Shown here: positions 54,603 to 64,000 of the stretch, one piece after another
Position numbering within the stretch: the first letter of the stretch is position 1
Layout: the number at the start of each line of letters is the position of its first letter
NCBI RefSeq assembly: GCF_008831285.2
Contig: NC_045139.1
Coordinates: forward strand, 1,682,704 to 1,746,703
Length of the DNA: 64,000 nucleotides
Origin: Nymphaea colorata
Taxonomy: Eukaryota; Streptophyta; Magnoliopsida; Nymphaeales; Nymphaeaceae
Reading direction: 5' to 3'
The notes under the pieces: model-generated
Told to the model about the DNA's origin: nothing
The model's database searches: none
What the model saw: only the letters and a program-made list of their open reading frames with translations
Program-made: the position numbers and the translations under genes

Positions 54603-55028
54603 AAAGCAGCATTTCCACGCTTGAGTACGTTTTCCGTCGAAAGCACAGGGAACATCAGAATTGATCCGTTTTTTGCGAGGAACTACCCTCCCTGCGCTAA
54701 CGGAGGTGCCAAGAGAGTTCATTGGCCCTTCTGGTGTCAAGGATATTCTACATGAGAGCGAATCGTCTACACTAGCAATATCATGGGTTCAACGTGGGGA
54801 TCTGCCGTTCTTGCTTCCAAATGTTCCCCACTCCAACCGCTGCTTAAGCAGAGCGCAGTTCACCTTCGATAGACTGTCCTCTCCCATCCTTGTATCAGTC
54901 GTCGCAGACGACGGCCATCTCGCCTTCGAGACCACAAGGCATCTGGTAGGCATTAGCCTGAACTTATGCAACGACGATGATATCATCTTGCGATTAAGAG
55001 ATATGGCTTCTGCCACAATCGGCAGATA
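54603..55028 (+). pseudogene. Orphan TNL post-LRR exon, cut by a copia insertion
   Basis: Preceded by about 70 bases of the last TNL intron. The acceptor is CAC instead of CAG. A one-base gain in the T run at about 54675 shifts the frame. The rest (DLPFLLPNVPHSNRCLSRAQ to RLRDMASATI) is well conserved. The exon ends at GCAGATA, where the LTR of the copia element begins. In the sister exon the sequence continues through TGTCGAGGCTTTC. The missing 3' half should lie beyond the right edge. Confidence 0.88.
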
Positions 55029-55566
55029 TGTTGGTGCACTCCCTTGATTCACACTCAATCGCTTCCTTTTTGGTAATGGCAAAATGAAGAGGGGGAGGTC
55101 GTAGGCTGCAACACACCAAGGAGAGGGAATACAGAGGCGCAGAGAGGAAGCAAGGGTAGAGGGTGAGAGAGCAAAGAGGACGGCAGGGGAGAGAGAGAAA
55201 AGGGAAACTTTTCTTCTTTCTTTTTGGGTGTATTCTTCTCAACTTCATTTTTAACATTAAAAAGAAAACATAATTTAAAGAAAACTAAAACTTGACCCTC
55301 AAGCCAATTACTGGGTAGTTCCCATGATCTCCTTTATTTCACCCTCAAGTTAGTAACCGCTGGTCAATCCCCATGATCTTCTCTAGTTTAGCTAGAGTGT
55401 GGCACCATTTTCTCCACCACCCATGATCTTGAGAACCGCACACACAATCTCCTCACATTCTCCACTTCTCTTTAACTCCCCACCATTTGGAATCGATGGA
55501 TGAAAGGACGCACTCACACTCACACATGTTCCCACAATCTCCTCCATGACAGGAGTTAGAGCAACA
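55029..55566 (-). repeat. 3' LTR of the copia element (538 bp)
   Basis: On the minus strand it starts TGTTGCTCTAACTCC and ends GTGCACCAACA, with TG...CA ends. It is directly preceded by the purine tract AGGGGGGAGAA (55567-55577). About 170 bases at its low-coordinate end align with 59812-59980. Confidence 0.88.
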
Positions 55567-55689
55567 TTCTCCCCCCTAATCCTTATGTGGCCTGAGATGT
55601 CGAACACCTAGCAAGTGTCGTAATGTTGCCAACCTTACTGCCGGCAATGTTTTGTCAATAAATCCGCTTGTTGCTCATTTGTTTGCACA

Positions 55690-58600
55690 AATTCCACAAC
55701 AATCTATCTTCTTTCAACACATTTGCATATGAAATAGAACTTAGTGTCAATGTGTTTGCTGCGTCCATGAAAAACTGGGTTCTTCATCAGTGCGATTGCA
55801 GACTTATTATCCACATATAACTTTACCGCATGCAGCTCTCTTCCGGCCAACTCGGCCAGTAGTCCTTTGAGCCAGAGTGCCTGGCACGCAGCCGCGGTTG
55901 CTGCTATGAATTCAGCTTCACATGAAGACACACCAATGGTCTTTTGCTTCTGCGAGTTCTACGAGACTAGGCTTTCATTTACATAGAATGTCATGCCTCC
56001 GATGCTTTTTCAGTCATCGACGTCGCCTGCCAAGTTACTATCTGTAAACCTGACAATCACCTCTTCTCCTCTTCCTCTGATGTATACAAGACCGAAGTGG
56101 ATTGTTCCTTTTAAATTTCACAAAATCTACTTCACTGCTTTGTGGTGCATCACTGTCGGTCTCTCCATGAATCTGCTAGCTACATCGATGGCATATGAAA
56201 GATCTGAACTTGTGTGGAGAAGATACTTCAGACATCTGATGACTCGTCGATACTCTGTTGCATCCACCGACTATCATTTGGGATCCTTGTGCAGCTGCGA
56301 CCTTGGTTCCATAGGGAGTTTTGTGGGGTTGCAATCGAACATGCCAAATCGAGTTAACACCTTTTTGGCATAGGCCTGCTTGATCCGGATACTGTCTTCT
56401 CCTTGTGCCCCCTCGATCCCAAGGTAATAGTTGAGTAGGTCAAGGTCGCTCATCTTGAACTCAACCACCATCTGTTGCTTGAATGTCGCAATTGCCTCTG
56501 AATCTTCTCCTGTTACAATTAAATCATCAATATAAACTCCAACGATGATGCCGGCGTGGTCTCTTCCCCTCATATACATGGTTTGTTCCAGCATGCACTT
56601 TGAGAACCCAAGGTGCTTCAGGCTCTAATCCAGGCACGTGTTCCAGGCATGTGGTGCTTATTGGAGACCATACAACGCCTTGGTTAATTTGAGTGCCATA
56701 TGTTCCTTGTTCTTTACCGTGAAACCCTTCGGCTGAGCTACATAGACCTCCTCCTCAAGTTCGCCATTGAGGAATACTGATTTGACGTTGAGGTGATGGA
56801 CTTGCCACCCACGGTTGGCTGCGAAGGCAAGGTTGACTCGTGCGGTGTCAAGCCTGGCGACCAGTGCAAACGCCTTCTCGAAGTCAATGCCTTGCCGCTG
56901 GATATTGCCTTTCGCGACTAATCTGGCGTTGTGCTTAATCACCTCTCTGTCTGAGTTTTTCTTCAATTTGAACACCCATTTGAGTCTGATTGCTTTGGTT
57001 TCGGCCGGTTTGGTTGTCAGCGTCCAGGTCGCGTTTTTCTCAATGGACTCAATCTCCTTGGCCATAGCTTCCTCCATGCAGGTTGGCCGACTGCCTCTTG
57101 GTAACATGACGGCTCCTCAGTTGCCGCAAACATGACCTCTTCTTCGACGTCTTCATCGTCGAGTTCGACGCGCTGAGCGTCTCTCATGATATCTTCGATG
57201 TGTTTATGTCGGATGGGTCCGTCATTGCTATCCTCCATCTCTGAGGTCGTGGCAGTTTCATCTGCCAGCAATCTCCGAGCCGGCGTCACCACTGGCATTG
57301 CTTCGCCGCCCATCGGCGTCGATGAGGAAGCCAGAAAGCCTAGTTCCATAGACACCGACCTTCCTGCTTGTCCGCCTGCAACTAAGTTGCCCAATCCCGA
57401 CTCAGTGTTAGACTCCTTCTCAACAGTGAAATTTGACAGTTCACTGCTTCATGCATCCATGTTTCATTTCCACTTCAGTTTTTCTTCAAATTTAATGTCA
57501 CGACTTACATGGATTTTCCCACGTCGTGGATCAAATAGTCGATGCGCCTTGCAGTTGTCCTCAACACCTAGATACATCATTGGTTGGCTGCGATCATCAA
57601 CCTTCTTCAGATGTGGCGTCACCCTGGCATGCGTCGTGCAGTCGAACAACTAAAGATGTGCAAGGCCTGGTTTCCTACCAATCAAGCTTCATATAGGTTG
57701 TGCTCGCTCGTTGCCCTTCGTAGGCAAGCAGTTCGATAAATAGACCACGTACCGCGTGTCGTACCGCCTTTCCCTAAAATCTTCTCAGCATGCTCCTGCT
57801 CTTGAGGAGAGATCTTGCCATCGCCATCACCGTCCTATTCCTTCACTCCACCACACTGTTTTATTGAGGTGAGTATGGTGTGGTGAGGTGTCGTGCAATG
57901 CTAGCATGTTCACACACATTGGCGAACTCGAGAGCGATGAACTCGCCTTCTCGATCGGTCCTGAACGTCTTGACGCGATGCCCGCATGCGTTCTCGGCCA
58001 GGGCCTTGATCCTCATGAACGCCGAGCATGCTTGGTCTTTTGTTCTGAGCACACACAACCACATCCAATGAGAGAAGTCATCAACAATTAGTACGAAATA
58101 ACTATTACTGGCAGGGATGGGTGGCGAGATCGGGCCGCAAAGATCAGCATGCAAGAGTTCGAGTGGCTCCTTCGCTCGATAGATGGCTACCGACGTGAAT
58201 AGCAGTCTCATCGGCTTCGCCACCAAGCACTCTCGGCATAACTGAGCGGGATGAGTGATCGGCGGTACCTCGGTTGCCATCTTCTTGTTTAACAAGCATC
58301 TTCATTGTTTAAAAGTCTACATCGCCAAGACGTGCGTGCCACAGCCATGTCAGATCCTCGAGGTTTGCCAGGAGGCACACTGGCCTAGCAATCCACAGCT
58401 CGATGCGATAGAGACGATTTGGTGTGCGTCTCACCTTCATGATCAGCTGCCATGGATTTTTGACAAACACCTCTAGTTCATCCTCATCCATAACCACCAT
58501 GTGTCTGCCTAGGTGTGTTGCCCAAGACTCACGATGTTTCTGCGAAGCCTTGTGATATAATATACTTCCTGGAGCAGCCATTGATTATCATTTTTTGCAT

Positions 58601-58880
58601 CTAAAAGGAATTGAGTCATTATCCATTATTTGCACTGATGAGCCGTCATCGAACTTCACCTTGTCGGTGATTGTCTCCGATCATGTGGTCACTGGCGCTG
58701 TTATCCAGGTACCAGACGTCGGTAGTTTCCTCGCAGTATTCGGTCTTGTGCAGTTCCGGCCATACCTGCTCCTCATTCAGCGGGACGACATCTTGCCGAT
58801 CCTGCCATTCTGGTGGTTCAAGTGTTGCGGGCACCACTTCTTCCAGCTCTGTAAGCAACAGGGCTGGTTCGGTGTCGTCA
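55690..58880 (-). pseudogene. copia pol remnants: protease, integrase, reverse transcriptase, RNase H
   Basis: Reading on the minus strand: protease WYLDNSASDHMIG near 58690 (copia norm LDSGAS-H), the pre-integrase box LWHARLGDVDF near 58320, integrase core 57861-58300 with HADLCGPI and FRTDREGEF followed by TTPYSPQ and a stop, integrase C-terminal region 57464-57650, reverse transcriptase 56658-57107 (RLKWVFKLKKNSD, LNVKSVFLNGELEEEVYVAQ) and 56274-56594 with the catalytic YIDDLIVTG, and RNase H 55704-55931 (SSCEAEFIAATAAACQALWL, YVDNKSA). At least five separate stop or frameshift breaks. Not functional. Confidence 0.9.
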
Positions 58881-59786
58881 GCTTGTGTGAGATGCGCCTC
58901 CTCCTTCTTTTGGGAGTCTTGCACTGGTTCGCGTAATGCCCCAATTTGTCGCAATTGAAGCTACGGATATGACTCTTGTCGCTACCACTGCCCCAGAGCC
59001 ACCTGCTTTGTCTTTGAGTGGAAAGTCACCACGTCCGCCTCTCCCGCGACCTCTGCCACGCCCACGTCCACCCCGACTACGAACCCCTCCTTCCCCGTGA
59101 GGCCTCTCTTTTCGAGTCAATGATGGGTCACCGCCGCTTCTCTTCTGTCGTGCCTCCCACTCAGCCTGAGTGAGAAGTAGTTGAACATCGCCATTGCCAC
59201 CGGTACCGAATGCTCGGGGACGGGAGCGTTTTTTGTAGGTCTTGAGTCGTCCCATGGCCTCTTCAAACAACATAGTGTCGAGGTCCCAAAATTGCCTTAT
59301 GTCGGCAATTACGCTTAGAAATTGACTTGGAACGATGTCAAACAGCTTCTTCACAAGGGTGGCATCGCTCAGGGTTCCCCCCCAAGTTGGCATACTTGAC
59401 AGGCATCCCAGTGAGCCTGCCTTGCTACTAATCCAGCGTCTCTCCTTCCTGCATGCGCATGGCATGAAAGTCGCTCTTTAACGTCTGCAGGCGCGCATTC
59501 CTCACACGATCTGCCCCGATGAATCTCATCTTGAGGCAGTCCTAGACCTCCTTCGCCATCTGCATTAGGAGATCCTTCGGGAGGGCTAGGCAAAGTTGCG
59601 ACCTCGCTTTCTTGTCATTCCTCGTGTCGACAGCCACACCGGCCACCGGCTCGACTGCCTCCTAAACGCCTTAATCGTCCATCATGGCCTGGACCCTAAT
59701 CACCCAGCTGGTGTAGTTGGTCGTCGTGAGTTGTGGATATTGGAACGTCCCACTGGCAATTTCCCGCGCTGTTTCAGCTTTGGCAT
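58880..59786 (-). pseudogene. copia gag remnant
   Basis: Begins at an ATG (59786) just after the primer site. Recognisable copia Gag stretches appear in shifting frames, the best being LGGTLSDATLVKKLFDIVPS and FEEAMGRLKTYKKRSRPR, then an RGGRGRGRGRG tract. A CCHC knuckle follows in another frame with its first cysteine changed (SFNCDKLGHYANQC). Frameshifts and stops prevent a complete product. Confidence 0.85.
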
Positions 59787-59797
59787 ACAACCTGGAA

Positions 59798-59809
59798 GCT
59801 CTAATACCA
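59798..59809 (-). other. Primer-binding site of the copia element
   Basis: TGGTATTAGAGC on the minus strand, two bases after the LTR end. One mismatch to TGGTATCAGAGC, complementary to initiator methionine tRNA. Confidence 0.85.
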
Positions 59810-59811
59810 AA

Positions 59812-59980
59812 TGTTGGTGCACTCCCTTATTCACACTCAATCGCCTCCCTTTTGGTAATTGCAAAATGAGGAGAAGAGACCGGGAATATAGAGGTGCAAA
59901 GAGAGGAAGCAAGGTAAGACAAGGGTAGAGGGTGAGGTGAGAGAGCAAAGAGGAGGGCAGGAGAGAGAGAGAGAGCGAGA
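59812..59980 (-). repeat. Part of the copia 5' LTR, interrupted by a LINE
   Basis: Begins (plus strand) TGTTGGTGCACTCCCTTATT and aligns with 55029 onwards until the GAGAGAGA tract at about 59960-59980, after which the LINE 3' end (GCCGATAAAA) starts. The remaining LTR should reappear beyond the right edge. Confidence 0.8.
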
Positions 59981-60137
59981 GCCGATAAAATGGGAATATA
60001 TAACAAAATTTGGGGACAAGAGGTCCCCTAAATATAAAAACAATCCGCAAAGAACAAAATTACGCAAGCAGGAGGAACAAATAAACAATACAATGCACAG
60101 AAAAATAAGAGAGAAGAAGAAAGACGAAACGGCACAG

Positions 60138-63100
60138 TCACCCAACCGCAGTCAGGCGGCGGCGCTTTATCCGAATGGCGAACTGGATATCCCCTTGCAC
60201 AAGACGAGCCACAGAATCTGGTGAAGAGAAGGTGCCCCTAAAGACCCTGTTGTTGCGCTCCACCCAAATGCGCCACCAAGCTGAAATGAGCCACTGCCTC
60301 CAGACATGACCCCAAGAAGCAGTCAGGTGGGGGGAAGGACAAAAGAGGAAGAAAAGACGAATGGATGGTTGGTTTGGAAGATTACTAACAAGGGAAGGCC
60401 AAGTAGAAGCAAGGACACTAAAGAAAAAAGGGCAAAAAGTAAAAAGGTGGACCCTAGACTCAGTCGCAACAAGACATAAGGGACACTGGTTAGCCAAACT
60501 GATGCCAAGGCGCTGTAGGTGATCAAAAGTGTTCATATGGCCAGTCAGAAGAAGCCAGACAAAAGCAATGGCTCAAGGAGATGGGCCAAGAGACCAAAGA
60601 GATCGGGGGGGGAGTGACGCGACAGAGGGACCAAAGGAGGCCAGGTAGCAAGAAGAAAAAGTGAACTCATGAGTAGGTGAAAGGGGCCAGGATGGGGACG
60701 TGAACGATGAGAGGTCAGCAAGGCGGAGGAAAAGAGGAAGGACAGAAAGCATGTCGGACCAATAGTGGGAAGGGGAGATGTGAGATATAGAACTATGCCA
60801 GACGCTAGGGGAAGGCAGGTCGAATTTTGAACTAATGAACTGGGTGATGAGAGGATGTTCAGTAGCTAACCGCCACCACCAAGAACACAGGGAAGACTCA
60901 CAAGCACCCCAGCACCCCCAAGAAGACGCGGAAAGGCAACCACATCCCAATGCGCAAGGCGATCTGAAGGTCGATCACCATCCCAAACAAACTTACGAAT
61001 AAGCTTATCAAACCTACGCAAGACAGCCACAGGAGGCCGAAAGACAGACAAAGCATGGAGAGGAACCGACGCGAGGTAGTGCTTAGCCAAAGTAATCCGA
61101 CCTGAAAGAGAAAGCAGCTTTTCCTGTCAACACTGAAGGCGATCCGTAAGCTTCTGCTCCACCCCATCCCAAAAAGAAGGAGCAGGAGGCGACAACGTAA
61201 ACTGAAGCCCCAGATAGTCCATGGGCAGACTAGTAGCCTTACACCCAAAGCAAGCTTCCGCGAGAAGTACCGTGGCCGGATCCGCGTGAATGAAGGAGAG
61301 GTGACATTTGGCAGAATTGATAAAAAGACCTGAGATGAGCTCAAAGACCCGAAGGATGAGCCAAGTTCTCACAACCTACTGGCGAGAAGCACTGCCGAAC
61401 AGAAGAAAATCATCAGCATACTGAAGGGTGGAGAAGGACGGTAAGTGGGGGAGCGAATGGGGTGTGAGGAAGCCAACGACCGTTGCGTGATGGAAAAGCG
61501 CAGAAAAGCTCTCAGCAACCAAGTTGAAAAGCAAGGGAGATAACGGGCAACCTTGACGGAGGCCACGCTCGAGACAGAAGAAATCACCACACTTCCCATT
61601 AAAGGAGACCGCAAGCTGGGCCCCAGTGACAAGCGACATGATCCACTGCCTAAACGAAGGACCAAACGCAAGACGGGTGAGGAGGTCAGAAAGGAACTCC
61701 CAACTAACCGAGTCAAAAGCCTTAGAGATGTCCAACTTCAGGATGAATGAAGGTAGCCATAGACAGTAAAGGGAGTGAACAACCTCATTGGTTAGGACAA
61801 CCGCATCCTGCAGACGCCGACCCTTGACGAAAGCAACCTGGAAGAGGTTAATGACCGAAGGCATGACTGGTGCAAGCCGCATAGAGAGCAACTTAGCAAT
61901 AATCTTGTACGGCGTGCCAAGGATGGAGATCGGGCGAAAGTGGGTGACGTCCGTAGGGTTAGGGCGCTTAGGCACCAGGACGCAGGTAGCTTGATTGAAT
62001 TCCTTGAGGAAAACAGAATTGGAGGCGAACTCATCACAAAACGCAAACACATCCGCGCTACAAACCTCCCAAAAAGTACGAAAAAATTCGACTGGAAAAC
62101 CATCAATGCCAGGCGCCTTACCCGAGCCAAGGGCCCAGACCGCGTTCTTGATCTCTTGGTGTTGGAAGGGCCGCTCAAGAGCGATCGCACAAGAGACCGA
62201 GAGAGAGGAGAGGTGAAAATCCGGCAGCGTGGCACGGAAGCGAAGAGGTTTAGAGTAGAAATCCTTGAAATGAGCGCTCAGGGCCGAGAGGATGTCATCA
62301 CCAAGAAAAATCCTGCCCCCGATACCCATGGACTGGAGCAACGTCTGACGGCGCCTCTGAGAGGCGGCCAAGTGGAAGAATCTAGAGTTCTGGTCCCCAT
62401 GCGCGAGCCAACCCAACCTAGAGCGTTGCTGCCAATGGATAGACTCCCTCGTGCGCCACTCTTGGGCAAGACACTGCAGACAAAGGAGACGGGAAGACTG
62501 ATCCGCAGAAATATTATCAGAGGCCTGAAGGGACATGATCTCCTCATCCCAAACGGTCACTTCCAAAAATTTGCTGCTCCAGAAAATGCGCTTCCAGGCG
62601 AGCGCCTCCCTCCTGATGGAGTGCAACTTCCGCGAGAGCCTGAAAGCTGCCCACCTACCATTGACTGCACGAGCCCACCAATTAGGGACGGTAGCTACAA
62701 AGGATTCATCACGGAGCCACCAGATCTCAAAACGAAACCTGGCGTGCCCAGTACCAGCCCTACCCCGAAGAAGGGAAAAGAGCAGCGGAGCATGATCAGA
62801 CAGGTGCCTCGGGCCAAGAACCAAGGAGGATGAAGGAAAAGCAGAGAACAACTCAGGCGAGAGAAAGATACGGTCCAACCTACGAAGGATCAGAGGGTTC
62901 CTATTATTAGACCAAGTAAATGGACCGTTAGTCGAAGACACGTCAAAAAGACCAAACTCATCAACGAAAGATCGAAAAGCAGACATAGACGGGCCAGAAG
63001 TGACAGGGGAGGATGAGTCAGCAGGGCTAAGCAAACAGTTGAAGTCCCCTGCCAGAAACCAAGGGGAAGCTGCAAGCTGGCGAACCTGATGCAGCTCAGC

Positions 63101-63457
63101 CCACAGCTGCCCACGCAAAGCCCCAACGCAAGGGCCATAAACCGCTGTAACCAGGACCGGACCATTAGGCCAAAATCCGCTGAGAGAAGCAAAGATAGAG
63201 TACCTTCCGACATGCACAATAGCCCCTGTAAGGGGTGGAGACCAAGCCAGCAGGATGCCGCCCGCTGCTCCACAAGCTGGAAGGAACCCAAAGGACGGTT
63301 GGCGCAACAAAGTACGAACACAAGCGTGAGAGATGACAGACATCTTGGTCTCAACCACAATAAGCACCGAAGGCCCATGCTGACGGATCCAAGAAGAGAG
63401 ATACCTACGCTGATAACGGGCACTGAGGCCCCGCACATTCCAACATGCAACCCTCAT
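60138..63457 (-). pseudogene. LINE ORF2: endonuclease-reverse transcriptase, C-terminal part broken
   Basis: ATG at 63457. The first 693 codons (to 61376) are open. AP-endonuclease residues are all visible: WNVRGL, VVETKM, VYGP, AGDFNCLLS, RRLDRIF, LSDHAPL. Reverse transcriptase motifs follow: VLVPKRPNPTDVTHFRPIS, LKLDISKAFDSVSW, RGLRQGCPLSPLLFNL and the catalytic YADDFLLF. Then TAG at 61378-61376, TGA at 61129-61127 (in place of Trp in LQGW-type text), a frameshift near 60900 and TGA near 60575 interrupt the thumb and linker. The zinc-knuckle region (CPLCLVATESRVHLFTFCPF) is at about 60360-60490 and the last stop at 60138. The truncated 693-residue protein keeps both catalytic domains but lacks the C-terminus, so mobility is unlikely. 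Confidence 0.93.
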
Positions 63458-63999
63458 GGGGAAACCACGTGAAGCGACGAACGTCTGGCCACCCTGGCGG
63501 CACCAGGAGGGAGGACGGAGGCTGCAGAAGCCCCAATCCTACGCAATTCCCGCCGCAACCTGGCCAGGCTGGAGCGGGAGACCGGTGCCACAGCGGCAGC
63601 AAAAGAGGACCGCAACAAATCAAGTTGCTCAGGCGGAAGAGAGACCTTAAGAGCGTCAAGCGCATCCGGGAGGGAGATGCCCAACTCAGCATCCAACAAG
63701 AGGGCAACAGGTGGCAACCTATCGGGCTGGGAGTGACGACCCATAGGACTCGTGGTGGGGCTAGACAACTGAACAGGGGAGGACGAGGGGGCAGAGGTGA
63801 ACTCAGACTCAGACCGCAGGGCAGGGGAAAAAGAGCCAACATAAGGGATGCGGGAGAGGGCAGGGCTAACCGGTGGGAGGGGCAGGTAGGTGGGGTTTAG
63901 AGTCGAGCAGCGACTGAGTCTAGGGAGCAGAATATGCAGGGAAGGCCAGTAAGAGCTAAAGCTACCGTCAAAAGAAACAGAAAAAACCCAAGGCAGATA
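63454..63999 (-). CDS. LINE ORF1, C-terminal part (about 181 residues in window)
   Basis: The frame ending at TGA 63456-63454 is open to the right edge of the window. Composition is Pro/Ser-rich, then a helical Arg/Leu/Ala-rich end (DALDALKVSLPPEQLDLLRS, RLRRELRRIG). In LINEs ORF1 is an RNA-binding chaperone-like protein. No zinc knuckle or RRM is visible in the part seen, so the identification rests on position just before ORF2. Stop and ORF2 start share the bases ATGA. Confidence 0.7.
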   Translation of the reverse strand, partial: YLPWVFSVSFDGSFSSYWPSLHILLPRLSRCSTLNPTYLPLPPVSPALSRIPYVGSFSPALRSESEFTSAPSSSPVQLSSPTTSPMGRHSQPDRLPPVALLLDAELGISLPDALDALKVSLPPEQLDLLRSSFAAAVAPVSRSSLARLRRELRRIGASAASVLPPGAARVARRSSLHVVSP

Positions 64000-64000
64000 G

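Larger units (their letters stand above)
55029..59980 (-). mobile_element. Degenerate Ty1/copia LTR retrotransposon
   Basis: Minus-strand element: 5' LTR part 59812-59980, primer site 59798-59809 (TGGTATTAGAGC, one mismatch to the initiator-methionine tRNA type), gag, protease, integrase, reverse transcriptase and RNase H in the copia order, purine tract AGGGGGGAGAA, then 3' LTR 55029-55566. Many stops and frameshifts. The LTR halves that can be compared differ by several indels, so it is not recent. The 5' LTR is interrupted by a LINE, so the far end and the second target duplication lie outside the window. Confidence 0.92.
59981..64000 (-). mobile_element. LINE (APE-type non-LTR retrotransposon), 5' end outside window
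   Basis: Minus strand, with end of ORF1, ORF2 (endonuclease, reverse transcriptase, zinc-knuckle region) and a short 3' UTR ending TTTTATCGGC without poly(A). The same terminal motif ends the 75-bp insertion at 15439-15513, which supports this as the true 3' end. Markedly GC-richer than the host DNA. Inserted in the 5' LTR of the copia element. Confidence 0.92.

Noticed and set aside
55690..59786. Endogenous pararetrovirus as the source of the reverse transcriptase
   Set aside because: Integrase precedes reverse transcriptase, both LTRs with primer site and purine tract are present, and the boxes are copia-type.
61940..62833. 297-codon plus-strand open frame
   Set aside because: It lies antisense to the endonuclease/reverse transcriptase of the LINE, is GC-rich and has no recognisable domain. 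It is a shadow frame.
63445..63900. 151-codon plus-strand open frame (Gly/Arg-rich)
   Set aside because: Antisense to LINE ORF1. Composition follows from the GC-rich Pro/Ser codons on the other strand.

Overview
This is a nuclear segment from a flowering plant. It has spliced TIR-NBS-LRR (TNL) immune receptor genes, a four-exon galactinol synthase, plant LTR retrotransposons, a LINE, and a chloroplast psbA fragment inserted in nuclear DNA. TNLs argue against a grass. I cannot name the species from sequence alone. Most of the window is AT-rich with many (TA)n tracts. The right-hand 9 kb of transposons is clearly richer in GC.

About 4-48.2 kb is a TNL cluster made by repeated duplication of one unit: a conserved upstream block and leader, TIR exon, NBS exon, short LRR exon, long LRR exon, a separate post-LRR exon, and a conserved 3' flank. 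Two copies appear intact by manual splicing: 18168-23963 (1273 aa) and 28416-34039 (1239 aa). Both have the same exon phases. The other copies are broken: a TIR stub at 4140, a TIR-NBS gene truncated after RNBS-B at 8473-10465, an NBS fragment at 12342, a post-LRR exon at 15550, a copy without an NBS exon at 39634-42599, an LRR plus post-LRR remnant at 43394-45751, and a lone post-LRR exon at 54603. Paralogue comparison shows what was inserted later: a hAT-like element, a psbA fragment, a MITE in an intron, two solo LTRs, a 75-bp LINE tail, a copia gag piece and a TRIM-like element.

The only non-NLR host gene seen is a galactinol synthase on the minus strand (50218-51982). It ends in APSAA, the typical galactinol synthase C-terminus, and has a perfect heat-shock element next to two ACGTGG boxes upstream.

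From 55029 to the right edge there is a nest. A degenerate Ty1/copia element (minus strand) sits inside a TNL post-LRR exon. Its 5' LTR is in turn interrupted by a LINE (minus strand) that runs off the window. The LINE has an intact endonuclease-plus-reverse-transcriptase reading frame, and the end of its ORF1 overlaps the ORF2 start by four bases. I found no rRNA, tRNA or CRISPR.
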